From: Symsagittifera roscoffensis
Lineage: Eukaryota; Xenacoelomorpha; Acoela; Convolutidae
NCBI RefSeq assembly: GCF_963678635.1
Contig: NC_087065.1
Location: 35,335,807 to 35,399,806, forward strand
Reading direction: 5' to 3'
Length of the DNA: 64,000 bases
How positions within the stretch are numbered: the stretch's first letter is position 1; the number at the start of each line of letters is the position of its first letter. Below are positions 50,210 through 61,857 of this stretch, piece by piece. The notes beneath the pieces were generated by a model. The model ran no database searches. It was not told the origin of the DNA and saw only the letters and a program-made list of their open reading frames with translations. A program made the translations under genes and the position numbers.

Positions 50210-51029
50210 TGAATGGTCGAGAAAACAAGAGGCAACAAGAAAGAAAATTAGAAGAATTTAGAAGTTTTAGAACTTCTAAACGACGAAAAAAGAAGAGAAC
50301 GAAGGGATGATGAAGAAAAGTTAAAACTCAAAATTGTTTTATGTGTGCGAAAAACTCAAATGAGAAACCAAGCAACCAAGTTGTAATTGAAAACTGAAAC
50401 ATTTAAGTTGAGTTTGGAAATTGTTGCATTTATAAATTTGCATTTTGGTTTTAGTTGAAGTGGCTTTAGAGACACTCACTTATTATTTATTTAGAAAGGC
50501 TTGAGGGAAGAGTATATTTAAATATTCCAGCCTGCATGATTGTTTTTAATCACTTAGGAAGACTGATCACTTTGTGGTGACATGAAAAACTTGAGTAACT
50601 TCTTGAGGAGGGAGGTTGTTGCATTGTTCTTTCTAACCACAAAGTTCCTTAGTTTTAATATTCAGGACAATAAACAAGCAAGATTTCCGAAGGGAAGGAG
50701 CATAGTAGGATAATTTTAGCTTGTTGGTTGGCAGGACTGTCCTGCAAGCCAACACCTTTTAAATCTAGGAGAAAAAGTTTCAATCGGGATATTGACACTG
50801 GAAGTCAGAAAATATGTTTTATCTTAAGTCATATCCTCAATGTGCAGATTAATGAAAGAATTTGAAGGCTATAGTGATGTAGGATGATGCCATTTATATT
50901 CTGCAGTGAGTCGATGTGACGTAGGTAAAAGTAATTTCGTGCATTTTGTAAATTCTGTTCGATGACACTGTAACCATTTAGAACATTGCGCGATTCAATG
51001 AGGACATTGACCGGACTGTCCGGGGAGTA
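50210..51029 (+). other. Element 2 3' untranslated region with stem and PPT-like end
   Basis: The perfect 10-bp stem ACTTTGTGGT (50569-50578) and ACCACAAAGT (50636-50645) corresponds to the element 1 stem. The region ends GACTGTCCGGGGAGTA next to the LTR, with GTCCGGGGAG at 51018-51027. Confidence 0.7.
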
Positions 51030-51950
51030 TGTGACATTCGACCAGAATGGCCAAAATGCAGTCTCTGCAGAATTCGGTATTTTAGCAGCAAGCCTTCCGA
51101 ATTGGCGATTTAGAACGGATAAGGACGTTATTTGAACGATTAGCCAAACGGTGAAGGCTAGAAGATTCTGGAATTCTAATTTTTAAAAATTCGAATTATG
51201 ACGTCATATTTCTGAGAAACGTCAGAAACGGCCATTTTTAGCAAAAAGAGCAAGAAAAAACAGAACAACTTTTATCTGCGATTACGAACAGTACGAAATC
51301 GAGACGAAAAAACTACAACGAACTACCGAACAGCAGAGGACGTTCCGAGTTGCAACTATTGTGCTGTTACAATAGTTGCAAGGCCGTTGCGAGCAACGGT
51401 GAAGGGTAAAACCCAGCCTTCCGAGTTATTGTGAACTGGATATTAAGAAGCTTGATTCACCGGATTCAAGAATCCGGAAGGGTCTCGGGACGTGGACTTT
51501 TATGAACTTATATTGAATTTTAGTATCCGTCATGTCCTGACTTGAATTTAATTAAGATCTTAATTCGTTTTGACAAGAATGAGGAGCTAGAAGTAGGGGG
51601 GAAAGGGTTGATCCATCTTCGATGGAGATGATGATTTTTATCTACTGAACAAAAACAATAGTAATATAATAAGTAGTAGCCCTGTTTTTAGGAGTGACCT
51701 CGTGGTCTGGGGATACAGAGACCCAGCCATGAGCTCACTAACTTTGCATGTAAGTCAGTTAATTTGAGCGTTCTGGTCGAAGCCGGAGAACAGTAACGTT
51801 TTTGTCAGCCTGATGTAAGAAAGACCACCGAAAAGTACTGGCTTGGTAGAGACGGTGAAAAACATGCAAAGCTCTGTTTAGACGCTAGCCAGTCGTCTTA
51901 AGACTTAGTTTTGTTATCCGTCGATATGTATCTTCCGGGCGAATGTTACA
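51030..51950 (+). mobile_element. Element 2 3' LTR (921 bp)
   Basis: Identical in length to the 5' LTR and differing at one position that I noticed. It ends TTACA and is followed by GAGCTACTAAAAG, the resumed old pol. Confidence 0.95.
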
Positions 51951-52984
51951 GAGCTACTAAAAGAAAAGACATCTGTGACGGTACTGGCCAGCACGAACAG
52001 AATACCATGGAAATCCTACTCGAATCAAGATTACTCAGAGAAAATTTTAGTGTTAATTTAGAGCAGATAAGACAATGTAAAATCAATTGGAACTGTACTA
52101 CTATGACTACTTGAGCAATTGGCAACAAACAGTGGGCGAGACTCAAGCACGACACAAGAAACAGAAGTCCGGGACTTACGATACTAAAGCAGATTGGACA
52201 CAAGTGCAATAATAAATTTTGCGCACGTTGTTGAACAATATCCCAGAGAAGAAACTGAAGGAAACAACTATGAAAGTGGAGACAAGTGTGTCATTCGCAG
52301 ATTCGGGCTAAAGGGCATAACAGAAGCCATCGGAGGAAGTAGTCGCTGACAAAACAAGGTGAACAAAAGTTTTTTCCGGGGAGCAGCATTCGCTGACAAA
52401 AGGTGATGAAGAGAGTTTTTCCGGGGTGTTGGTAAGTCAGACTCGTAATGGGAGTCGGGAACTATTGATAGTTTACCAGATGCAATATGAAGACAGTTGT
52501 TTGCATGAGGGTTTTTCATTGGGGAGATATGATGCTGAAAATGATGAGGAGGAGAGTGCAGGGGAAGAACTAGAGATGATAGCAGTCTCGAGAAAGCCTT
52601 TGCGACAACTCTCATGTAACCAGATTGAGAGGACCAACATAGAACCCGGGCTATACGAGATATTTTGATCAAAATCTACGGTGTTAATCTGACAGACGAC
52701 AGACATAGAACACGGCTATAAACCAGTCAATTGAACGCACTGAAGAAAGACGTGAAAGCAATAAACAGGTGATCGGGACAAGAATACAGTGGATCCGGGG
52801 CACGTTGTATTGAAGTTGACTCGGCTGATGGACTTCCTGGTCGAGAGAGGCAGGGAGGAGATTTCACTGGCAATCTACGATCCAAACATGGTAGGCTAAA
52901 CACGAGAAAGGTCTACACCATGCTACAGGTGATCTTTGCGGAGACGGAAATAACAGTACACCTCAACAAAAATTTTACTTGAGC
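51951..52984 (+). pseudogene. Old pol resumed: RNase H-integrase linker and macrodomain end
   Basis: The sequence continues the old pol cut at 33912. Near 52365 and 52415 two diverged LSGE-type units remain (TTTTTTCCGGGGAGCAG and TTTTTCCGGGGTGTT). An open stretch at 52426-52668 matches the NAADDLETIAVSKR region. At about 52,790 it jumps to the last 65 residues of the macrodomain (LTRLMDFLVERG, IYDPN), so the integrase core is deleted. The macrodomain extension was therefore already present in the old element. Confidence 0.82.
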
Positions 52985-53300
52985 GTTACTTAAAGGTCAG
53001 GCGATGGGACTCGGATTGTGACCGCGGTGAAGGACTGGGATGGGATACTCTGAGACCAGATGGTGGAGGCTTGAGTCTTGAGCTGATGACACATGGGCCA
53101 AAGAGAGCGCTGAATATTTTTGGGCGAACTTTTAAAATTGAGCTTTTAAATGGTTGAAACATTAAAAGATGACCTTAACTTGTACCTGATAGTAAGGAGT
53201 AAGGTGAATAAACTCCTGCTATAATCGATCAAATGGATGGACTCTCTCGTGAGCGGTTTTGACTCTCTGTAATTTATGATATTTTCATCAATCAATCTTA
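52985..53300. other. Unassigned, probably old element downstream sequence
   Basis: About 300 bp after the old pol end with no open frame or match I can recognise. I could not find the right end of the old element. Confidence 0.3.
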
Positions 53301-53645
53301 GTGCCAGCAAGGAGCTCACTGCGAACATTCTGATCTTCTGTTGATGATCTGTTGAATGCCTGAGCTGTGCAGTAGTAAAGATAAAAACCAAAAGTCAATT
53401 TGATACTCCTTATCTTCCGTTCACTAGACGCTTCAAATAATGGTTCAAATTCCATCTTTTTTTTGCATGAATCGAGTCCGTTTTGCCCACATAGGGGCAT
53501 CATTGGGCTCTTTCCCACTGCTACTCTGCTTCTCGATGTCACTCATGTTCTCTTTCTCATAACTGAAGTGTTCTGCTGCCGAAATTTTACACAAGGCGTC
53601 TACCTCCGTGGTGGGCGCCGCTCCCCACACTTTCTTTAACAGTAT

Positions 53646-53678
53646 GTGCGAGTGACGGGAAATCCCCGTCAAACGCAC
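53646..53678. other. Short strong hairpin
   Basis: GTGCG (53646-53650) pairs with CGCAC (53674-53678), and TGACGGG (53653-53659) with CCCGTCA (53665-53671), leaving a five-base loop. It is GC-rich in an AT-rich setting. Its role is unknown. Confidence 0.5.
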
Positions 53679-53850
53679 GCCTTTTGGGACCGAGAAAAAC
53701 TTGTCTCAACGACGACCGTAGCGACTTCCACAGCACGCCAAGGCTCGTGACCAAATTTTTCTTCGTCACCGAGTCTTGCCTCCACCTATTTTCTAATCGT
53801 ATTACGCAAATTGTCATGAACCTTTTCTCAAGAAGCAGCCCAGTTAGAGC

Positions 53851-53882
53851 TTCTCTCTCTCTCTCTCTCTCCGTCTCTCTCT
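53851..53882. repeat. CT microsatellite
   Basis: A run of CT dinucleotides interrupted once by CCG. Confidence 0.9.
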
Positions 53883-55904
53883 ACGTCTATTTCGATCATT
53901 TTATCCGTCCAGAACTTCAGTCATTCAAAGTTCATGTATGTGCCACCTGCCTCGGCACTCAAGACCTGGTTGTATGAGATACACATAATGCCTGATACAT
54001 ACTGATGCTCTTTTTGACAGTTTTGAGTAAAATTCTGTTCTTATAAGCGGGCAATGAACATCATGACTGCTATCAAATTTCTTGTTGTTTCATCGATCTT
54101 CGCATGGTTCTCCAGAGACGGTCTAATCTGATCAGCCTTTTAAATCCCTACGCTATGGTACATTTCCAAGATGATACTCGAGACGCGTATTTGTGAGTTC
54201 ATTCCCTTCTTAGCGTTCTGCTGACATGCCATGGTTACAGGGTCAGGAATCACCGACATTATCCATCTCAAGAAACACATTGCACCATTCCTCCTTGCTA
54301 GGCTTAATCCGGTCGGGAGTCATCGCGAGCTATAATCATGGTGGCTAATATGTTGTAGATATTTAGGCCCTCGACTCCCGATTTTACTTGGTCATGCAAG
54401 ATGAGGTCCTCTGGTGTACCTCCCGCCATGCACCAATCAAAAAACAACCACCCCTCAGTCCTGAAAAAGGGATTTGCCAGCAAAGTTTCGCGGAGGAGGA
54501 AGTTCTCATCTTATTTTCGATTCACTTTTGTAGGAGCTTCTCCCATGCTCTGGCTTGCTGATTCATCTGCTCCAGCTTGTTTATGTCTGCTTTTGTTGCG
54601 TTTCCCAACTTAAACAGGCGTATTAGACAATTGTATAGTTCTTTTTTGTATCCAGAGCTATCTGCCATGAGCATGCTGTATTTGATGACAAGTTCTTTTC
54701 CAAAGGATCTTCCGCGACTTGCCTCCCAATCTGTTGATATTGGCTAGAGACCCGCTCCGTGCTCACAATCACTTCCCACGCTTGTCCGTTCGTAGAGACG
54801 GCTTAATCTTCACACGCTGTGGTTTAAGATCTTGCTCTGTTATTGGCTCTAGACTCGACTTTTTCTCTCTTGTCAGTGTGGCACGTTCCAGCTTTCTAAA
54901 ATTGGAGTCCCTGTATCCCGAGGTCTTCAATCTGCTTAGTGGCCTTGGGGATACCTCTGTCATTTTCCTCTTCAAAACTGCTTCTGCAGATGGACTGTTG
55001 TCTTCTGTCTCATGTTTCCTCTTGATGGGCCTTGGCTCTTTAGGCAAAGGTGTAGACTCCACAACCACCGACTGTGCCGTTTTCTCAAGAACTTGTGCAC
55101 CTTCCTTTCCTTCTCCAAGCTCCCCTAGCCCCCATCTAGCCTTTTTTTACATGATTTGGGGTTTTGTTGGTCTAGTCTTCCGGATGTGAACCATCTTGTT
55201 GAGTAACTCCTCTCTTGCTTTTTTATCCAGTCCAGATCCCTTAGAATAGATTCTCCGAACTCCATCACTATTTCCATCACCACAGCTCTTTCTTGAACTC
55301 CTCGACATCAACCCATCTCACTTTTTTTCGATTGAACTGTTCTCCCATTCTTCCGATGTCAGAATGCTCAGAAACGCCGTCTTACTTCCCTCAAAGTCAT
55401 TATCCTCCTTGCTGTTGTCTGGTCACGTTCTCCTCGCGTCCTTTCCAGACTTGTCTTCAGTTACATGGTATCTCGCTATTCTGCTTCCATCTGCTGCGCC
55501 CGGATCATAGAGGGAGGTTTAGCGGCCGATTGCTCCTCAGGTCTTGTCGTCGGTTGCTTGGGGAGAGGGAATTCCCCGGCAACATATTTAGTGAGGTTGC
55601 TCATCCTGGGTCTCTGGCCGAGTCATATCCCCTCAATCCACTCAGTTGACCTTCTCGTTTTCGCTCTCATTGCGCTTCCGTTTTCTTGAGTAATTTTCAG
55701 TTTCCTTTTTACGGTTTTTCTCAATATCAATTTGAAAAACAAAGGTATTCAATTACTTTTTCTTTATCGGACTCAGCACCATTTGTTTTCTCCATCAAAG
55801 AAGATTAATCATGCTAAGAAACTTGAAGACGTCATCAATAAATTTTTTCATGAAGTTTAAATTCATTGAAGGAGTTTTTCAATTGTTATATAACAGCGCC
55901 CGGT

Positions 55905-56670
55905 GTGAGTGAATCAAGCATGTGGTTGGTACCAAAAACCCACTGATACCGGCACCATACTAAATTTCAGAGGCTCCGCACCTTTGCAGTACAAAAGAAA
56001 CGTTTTTGAAGGGACGGTTCATAGGGCTTTCAGAATCACCTCAATATGGGAATATTTTGACCGGGCATTGGAAAAAAATCGGACGCAATGGACTGAAAAT
56101 CAATATCTAAGAAATTGGTCTGACAGGGTAGTGTTTGAAACTCTTAACAAGATCATTGAGGGAAAGAAAAATTTAGAGATGAAGGCATCAGAACCGAGAA
56201 ATGATAAATGGTTAAAAGACTCACCACTCCTTCTTACAATGCAATATCGAGGCAATCCATCTCAACTGTTAGCTGCAAAGTTTCGGCTAATATCTGTGGC
56301 ACAAATAATTTTTACAACAAGAAAACTGATAACATGCTTGCCATCCCTCAAAACTTCCTTTGCTCGTGAACTGAGATCCAAAGTGGTGTACAACCTTACA
56401 TGTAGTGGATGTAACTCCACCTATGTCGGCCAGACAGTCAGACATTTAGCCACGAGGGTCGATGAACACCGCAAAGGGGACTCCCCAGTAGGACAACACT
56501 TATTAGAATAAATTAAGGAGGTAGGCGGTACCGTTGAGCTGAAGTCAGAGATTATAGACCAAACACTCATAAGCTACTGACACTAGAGGTTTTGAATATT
56601 CGGAGGGAGAGGCCAAAGATCAACACACGCGATGAATTCAGAAGACGGGAATTAACACTAAACTTATAGT
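55905..56670 (+). pseudogene. Penelope-like element fragment (RT end and GIY-YIG endonuclease)
   Basis: The open part (55909-56511) begins WYQKPTDTGTILNF followed by PLQYKRNVFEGTVHRAF, the conserved end of Penelope-like reverse transcriptases. It then has CSGCNSTYVGQTVRHLATRV, the GIY-YIG endonuclease core with the usual CxxC before YVGQT. A TAA at 56509-56511 and a frame change near 56,560 interrupt the ending, where EVLNIRRERPKINTRDEF is still legible up to TAG at 56670. The 5' part of the element is missing. It is a dead 5'-truncated copy. Confidence 0.8.
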
Positions 56671-57619
56671 CCATGTATAACATGGCTAAAAATTAGAAAA
56701 TTGACCGGTCAGAATCAAAAATATTCCCCAATCGAAATTTTATAACCATGAAAGAACAAAAAACTAAAAAATCTCAAAAATTTAAAGGAAAATGTTATTC
56801 ATGATTACATAATTATATTATGTAATTACAGTTGTTCAAACTTGAATGGTTAAAAATTTTTAGAGCCTTTTCAGACATGTTTCTCATTTTTCAGATCTTT
56901 GGTTGTTCTGTAAATATTGTAAAAAAATTTAATCCTGATGATGCACAAAATGTGCGAAAACGTTTGAATTAACATTTTAAATTTCTTATACTCTCTTGAG
57001 TACTCGGACATCTGAGATAGCTGTATTAACATAATTGTCCAGCTCTTAATCATTACTTATTGTCCTATTGTTCCTTTATTAACAAATTTTACATCAACGC
57101 ATAACGGACACTGAAACCATTGGGTTTTCTTGGAGTCGGTAAGAGAAATATTTACACAACTGATATGATACCAACTAGAACAACAATCACATCCAATCCA
57201 ATTTATCAGTCCTGAAGGTTTTCAGCAATCTTGACTCAGCATAAAGGTAAAAAAAAGGATTTTGACTGGACTTTAGGGGACTGAACCAACCCATGATAAG
57301 CGGTTAGTGGGAATTTTATAAATCGGCAAATATAAAGAAATTAAAGACAATTAATTTAATTTAAGTTCTAAAATCGATTTACAAAATCGAAAACAATAAA
57401 CAATCTCACCCGAGCTAAGTAGGTCCAGCGGTGCACCACCTGACTCTTCAAGCCAGTTCAAGTTTCCCACCTCCCCACAGAAAGCCACTTGACAGACCTG
57501 TCTCTAAAATACCTCAGAGGGCGCTCCACAAACAGGCACAAACATCAATTATAACAAATCTATTTAATAAGTTTATCCCAGCAATTAGGCTCCTGAATTA
57601 AATAACATCAATTTTGTTT
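56671..57619. other. AT-rich noncoding stretch
   Basis: About 950 bp with no gene. The only notable feature is a short palindrome around 56,800-56,830 (TTACATAATTATATTATGTAA). Confidence 0.5.
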
Positions 57620-58039
57620 TCAGATAATGAGAAGCTAGGACCTGAGGGAAAGAGTTGATCAATCCCCGATGGATATGATGATTTTTATCTACTAAATAAA
57701 AACAATAGTAAAATGAAAAACAATATTAAACTGGCTTTGGTAGAGACGGATAATAAGTAGTAGGCCTGGTTTTAGGAGTGACTTCGTGGTCTGGAGATAC
57801 TGAGACCCAGCTATGAGCTCACTATTTTTGCATGTAACTAAATTAATTTGGCCGATAGCCTTAAATAGTAACGACTTTGTCGTCCCGATGTTAATGGACC
57901 ACACATTGAACTGGCTTTGGTGGAGACGGCTAAAAGCAGGTGAAGCTGTGTTTAGACGCTAGCCATTCGTTTTAGGACCTAGTTTGTTTTAGGACCTACT
58001 TTGTTTTCCGTCGGTAAGTACTTCCGGGCGAATGTTATA
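57620..58039 (+). mobile_element. Partial old LTR related to the element 2 LTR
   Basis: The sequence follows 34455-34833: the GATGATTTTTATCTACT tract near 57,676, TTTTAGGAGTGAC near 57,769, GAGACCCAGC near 57,802 and CTTCCGGGCGAATGTTA near 58,021. A short internal duplication (ACTGGCTTTGGTAGAGACGG-type segment) occurs near 57,730 and again near 57,912. The 5' half is absent and no internal region follows, so it is a solo-LTR remnant. Confidence 0.75.
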
Positions 58040-58599
58040 TATATGCCTCCGTTTAGGAATTGTGCCTTCCTCTATGTATATTCCAAAGAGTTGTTGACTA
58101 CGCTATTTGATGAAGGAAGAGGGATGTCTATTCGGTTATGTAAGTAAACCTGAAAATTCAAGCCCAAGTTCAATCTCAAATTGCAATTTTGTACATGGAT
58201 GGAAAGATAGAAGCCGGTGTTTTTCTCAGAAATGGCTCAAAACTCATTTTTAATTTCAGACTAAATGAAATTTTTGCCGAACCTATTGGGCTTTCTCGAG
58301 CCCCTGGGCTACCGGTCACCCGAAAAAGAAGGAGACTTCAATTTACTTCAAGACATACAAACACGTACCCTTACATATGCTTCGCTTCCGGCAGCGCTTG
58401 CATTGCACTATTCCGCGAACTACTGGTTTTCAAGAAATCCCAACATGTACCACAAAAGCTATATATTGATGGGTTTGTTCTATGAAATACTGAAATTATA
58501 GCATTGTAGTAGTTCTCTTTTTAGTAGAATACTCATTTCCGTGCAAAGGAAGAAAAAACATACGAAGTAAAATTTATTGCATCTATATCTGTCAATCTA
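58040..58599. other. Unassigned stretch with short open frames
   Basis: Two overlapping plus-strand frames (58189-58485 and 58265-58501) have no recognisable motif. I do not call a gene. Confidence 0.3.
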
Positions 58600-59330
58600 A
58601 GAGTTTTCACAAAACTTGAAATTATCATCTCTGTAGTGAGACTCTCTCAGGGTACTCTCAGGAGTTGCGAATTTTGCCGCCAAACATGACTGCTCAAATC
58701 TGTGTAGTTTTGGAGATATGACGTTTTTTTATGATTTTCTCTGAAAATTTCAAAAAAAAGTTAAATGTTAAAAATTCCAAAAGTTTGAAAATCTCAATCC
58801 TACTATTGGAATTTGTGAGGGTACTCTCAGCGGGTTTCGAATCTTTCCTCTGAATATGAATGCTCAATTTCTTGTAGTTTTCGAGATATGACATTTTTTT
58901 AGGTTTTTTTTTCAAAATTTTTCAGAAAATTAGGTATAAAAATTTTCACAAAACTTGAAATTATCATCTTTGTAGTGAGACTCTGTCAGGGTACTCTCAG
59001 GAGTTGCGAGTTTTTGCCGCCAATTGTGACTGCTCAAATCTGTGTAGTTTTCGAGATATGACGTTTTTTATGATTTTCTTCGAAATTTTTTAAAAAAGTT
59101 AACTGTTAAAAAATTCCAAAAGTTTGAAGATCTCAATCCTATTGTTGGAATCTGTGAGGGTACTCTCAGCGGGTTTCGAATCTTGCCTCTGAATATGAAT
59201 GCTCAATTTTTTGTAGTTTTCGAGATGCGAAATTTTTTGCTTCCCAATTTGATGGCTGAAATCATTGTAGTTTTCCAGATACGACGTTTTTTGTGATTTT
59301 TTCAAAAAAAAAATTCAGGAAAATTAAATA
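58600..59330. repeat. 170-bp satellite units in an about 340-bp higher-order arrangement
   Basis: GGTACTCTCAG recurs at 58650, 58820, 58990 and 59159, a step of 169-170 bp. Alternate units resemble each other more than neighbours: units at 58600 and 58939 share ACTTGAAATTATCATC and GAGTTGCGA, units at 58770 and 59110 share CCAAAAGTTTGAA and CGGGTTTCGA. TTTTCGAGATATGACG follows each. More diverged units continue to about 59,900 and reappear at 61,860-62,750 and 63,741-64,000. Confidence 0.8.
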
Positions 59331-59636
59331 ATTTTTTTTTTCAAAGTGTGAATTTCGTAACCTGTATTAGGGGGGCTGTAACAGAGTAATCTCAGGAGTT
59401 GCAATTTTGGCCTCCTATTAAAATGCCCAAATCATTTTTGCTTAGGAGATACGACGATTTTTGTGATTTTTTTTGGAAATTTTCAGAAAACTCCAATTAC
59501 CAAAAAAAATCGTTAAAGTGAAATTCCCAGTCCTGTAGTTGTGTACTTTTGCTTGGTATTTGATTGCGAATATTGCTTGGTAGTTTTTGAGATGTGAATA
59601 CTTTTTCTCCAGAAAACTGAAGGTGAATGTTCTCAA

Positions 59637-59896
59637 AATTTGAATTTCCCAACGTTGTAGTTGGGTACTATAAGAATACTCTCAGGAGTTGAAAATCTTG
59701 CGTCCAAATGCGACTGCTCAATTGCTTTCAGTTTCCCAGATGTGACGTTTCTTAGTTCGTTTTAAGTTTTTCGAAGACTTTATATAAAAGTTTTATGGTT
59801 CTTCAAAATGTGTATAAAAAACTTGAATAAAAAACTTTGCAAAATTTGTAATTACGAACCCTGTAACTGAATGCTGTCAATGTACACTCAAAGAAT
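59637..59896. repeat. Direct repeat, left copy (offset 4104)
   Basis: The 260 bp from AATTTGAATTTCCC to CACTCAAAGAAT are identical, as far as I can see, to 63741-64000, where the window ends. The match may continue beyond the window. Confidence 0.85.
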
Positions 59897-60099
59897 AGTT
59901 TTTTGAGCTGTTGAAAATTTGAAGCACCGGAGGTGCGGTATATGCTAGTTGTATTTAGGATATGTTGTATTATTTTCAAAAAACTAAGATCTTGAAAACT
60001 CCACAGAAGAGAAATTCTGAACTTCATTTCGGGGTGCCCTCAAGGTACTCCTAAGAGGTTCTTATCTGGCTTTCAAATTTGAATTCGGTTGCTCAAGAC

Positions 60100-60480
60100 C
60101 TTTTACTCTGGGATGATCTCATGGTAGCAGTTGCAGATACGGCTTACTAGGTTTCATTGCGGAAATTGTTGTGTTTTTCGAGATATGATGGTTTCCGCAG
60201 AGGCTAGCTAGCCAACAGAGGGTAGGACTCAATACGAAATTTAGAGCCGGTCATCGCCGCCAAGCGCGATCACCGGCTCAACGCATTTTACTTATCGAGA
60301 CATGGCGTCTTTATGAGTTTTCGAAACTTCCAAAAAACAAATTTCAAAAGTTTCTCAAAATTGGAGTATGTTGACCTTTGGGATGATCTCATGGTAGCAG
60401 TTGCAAATACGGCTTTCATTGCGCAAATAGTTGTATTTCGAGATGTGATGTTTTTTTTGCGTGAGTTGAACAATTTTGCA
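60100..60480. repeat. Local imperfect duplication with a GC-rich hairpin between the copies
   Basis: GGGATGATCTCATGGTAGCA occurs at about 60,111 and again at about 60,380, each followed by GTTGCA(G/A)ATACGGCTT. Between them, GAGCCGGTCATCGC (60244-60257) and GCGATCACCGGCTC (60266-60279) form a 14-bp stem with one mismatch. Confidence 0.6.
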
Positions 60481-60544
60481 AGAGTTATTTTGAAAACTGC
60501 GGTTAGCGTAACTAAACAAAACTAAAGATGTTACCAAATGTCAA

Positions 60545-61300
60545 ACCCTAGTCTCTGCTAGATATGCTAGTTTTTTCATCATCAGTGAATTGTTTAATGT
60601 TATCGAGCAAATTTTTATATTTTGATATGATCACAAAATTAGAGAATATGTCATCTAATAAATGAAACTCCGTATCTTCCTTCTCGTAATCAGGACAGTC
60701 AGGTGACTCTATCTTCCCCATTCTGTGTTGCGAAGCAAAGCAGTGACAAAGCAGCTGATCTTTTATCAACTTTGACAGTGTGCTGTCTTGTCAGTTTACT
60801 CAGTCCTACCGGTTCAACTTGTTATACTCTTTTTTAAAATCCGCGTCCTCCTTTTTCTTAGCTCTTCTAACAGTTGATTTAGCTGAACTGAGCGTAATTG
60901 GTAGCTCCGACTGCTAGCTTCTGCTTTAATTATGGCCTTGTTCATTTCCTTTTATCCCGCAGTGTGCTGGAAACCACATAGAAGTCACTGTCTTCAGTAA
61001 GTATAGCTGTCTCCAATTCTGGATTTAAGTGATTGACTCTTGACAAGTAAGTCCCCTCTTGAAGGCATTAGCAGATCCAGTACAAAGAAGTATAGGTTTC
61101 CAGCACAGTACTCCAAAGCAGTGTTTTGCTGTCATCTCAGCTTGAAAACGTGAACAGCATCTCCCAGACGGTGCTCGAATAACAGCACTCCACAACAAGG
61201 TAGTCTTACTAGACCCACAGCCTCTTATCTATCTGTTGTTCCTACAGACCGATCAGTTCAGATGCTGATGTCAAAGTCTTCGAGTGAGTTTTAAATCTCA
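60545..61300 (-). pseudogene. LINE (non-LTR retrotransposon) 3' fragment
   Basis: On the minus strand, a segment near 60,950 reads PAHCGIKGNEQ, like the H-x-G-I-x-G-N-E motif of LINE RNase H domains. Further along, 60548-60769 is open and contains HRMGKIESPDCPDYEKEDTEFHLL, resembling the C-terminal Cys-rich ending of LINE polyproteins (HR-GK--SP-CP...D-EH). Stops occur between the two. It is a 5'-truncated dead copy; the clade cannot be named by eye. Confidence 0.5.
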
Positions 61301-61857
61301 ATCGCGTTCTGCTTCCTAGCATCGTCCGACAGACTCTTCGAACACTCTTCTGTGGCGTCCGTCAAAGGCTACTACCCATCTCAGCCAGCCATCGATCATT
61401 CGGCAATCTACCCGGCAGTCCAACCACCTTTTCAGTCAGTCATGCAGTCATTCATTATCGATCTAGCCATCAATTTTAATTTCGATCCGTCTCGGAGCCA
61501 TCGAATTGTCTATGATCGTTTCAAAGACCGGGAGTCAAACATCTGCCAGGACATTAACTTTTTCCAGCTTCAAATTTTCTTCTTTCTCAAAAATGATGCA
61601 AAAAAATGTTGAAATTTTGTTTCGCAAGTGGATTTTAATTTTAAGATTTCCCAGCGGAACAAAAATTTCAGCTTTTGATCCAGTTCTTTCACGTTTTGTT
61701 GGGGAATGCTTCCTCATTCTTCCGAGTACTGAAAGTATTCGATGCAAAATCAGGTACCACAAATGGCCAATGTATTGGGTCGATTGATAAATAAAAAAGC
61801 TATTTCAATGGTTTAGCGTGTATTGCAATGGTTAAGGTTTTATTTTCGATTTTCCAG

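Larger units (their letters stand above)
33913..51950 (+). mobile_element. Element 2: 18.0-kb Ty3/gypsy retrotransposon, very recent insertion
   Basis: Two 921-bp LTRs (33913-34833 and 51030-51950) show a single difference that I noticed (AATTCAG versus AAGTCAG near 34657/51774). The PBS is at 34846, the gag-pol at 37764-47078, the SGNH ORF at 47754-50135. It is a relative, not a copy, of element 1: the LTRs are largely different except for short tracts, while Pol is highly similar. It lacks about 6.4 kb present in element 1 (corresponding to about 24,800-31,220). It inserted into the same old pol as element 1, with a possible 3-bp duplication (GAG). Confidence 0.95.
53300..55700 (-). pseudogene. 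Possible decayed minus-strand coding region
   Basis: Several minus-strand frames with protein-like composition follow one another: 54769-55068 (Lys/Arg/Glu-rich, with RPIKRKHETEDNSP), 53445-53678 and 53288-53542, separated by stops and frame changes. Translation between them remains charged and low in stops. I do not recognise the protein; it could be a retroelement Gag remnant or a dying host gene. Confidence is low because no domain is visible. Confidence 0.25.

Noticed and set aside
53400-53977. Plus-strand ORFs with hydrophobic stretches
   Set aside because: They overlap a decayed minus-strand coding-like region and a CT microsatellite; no motif supports them.
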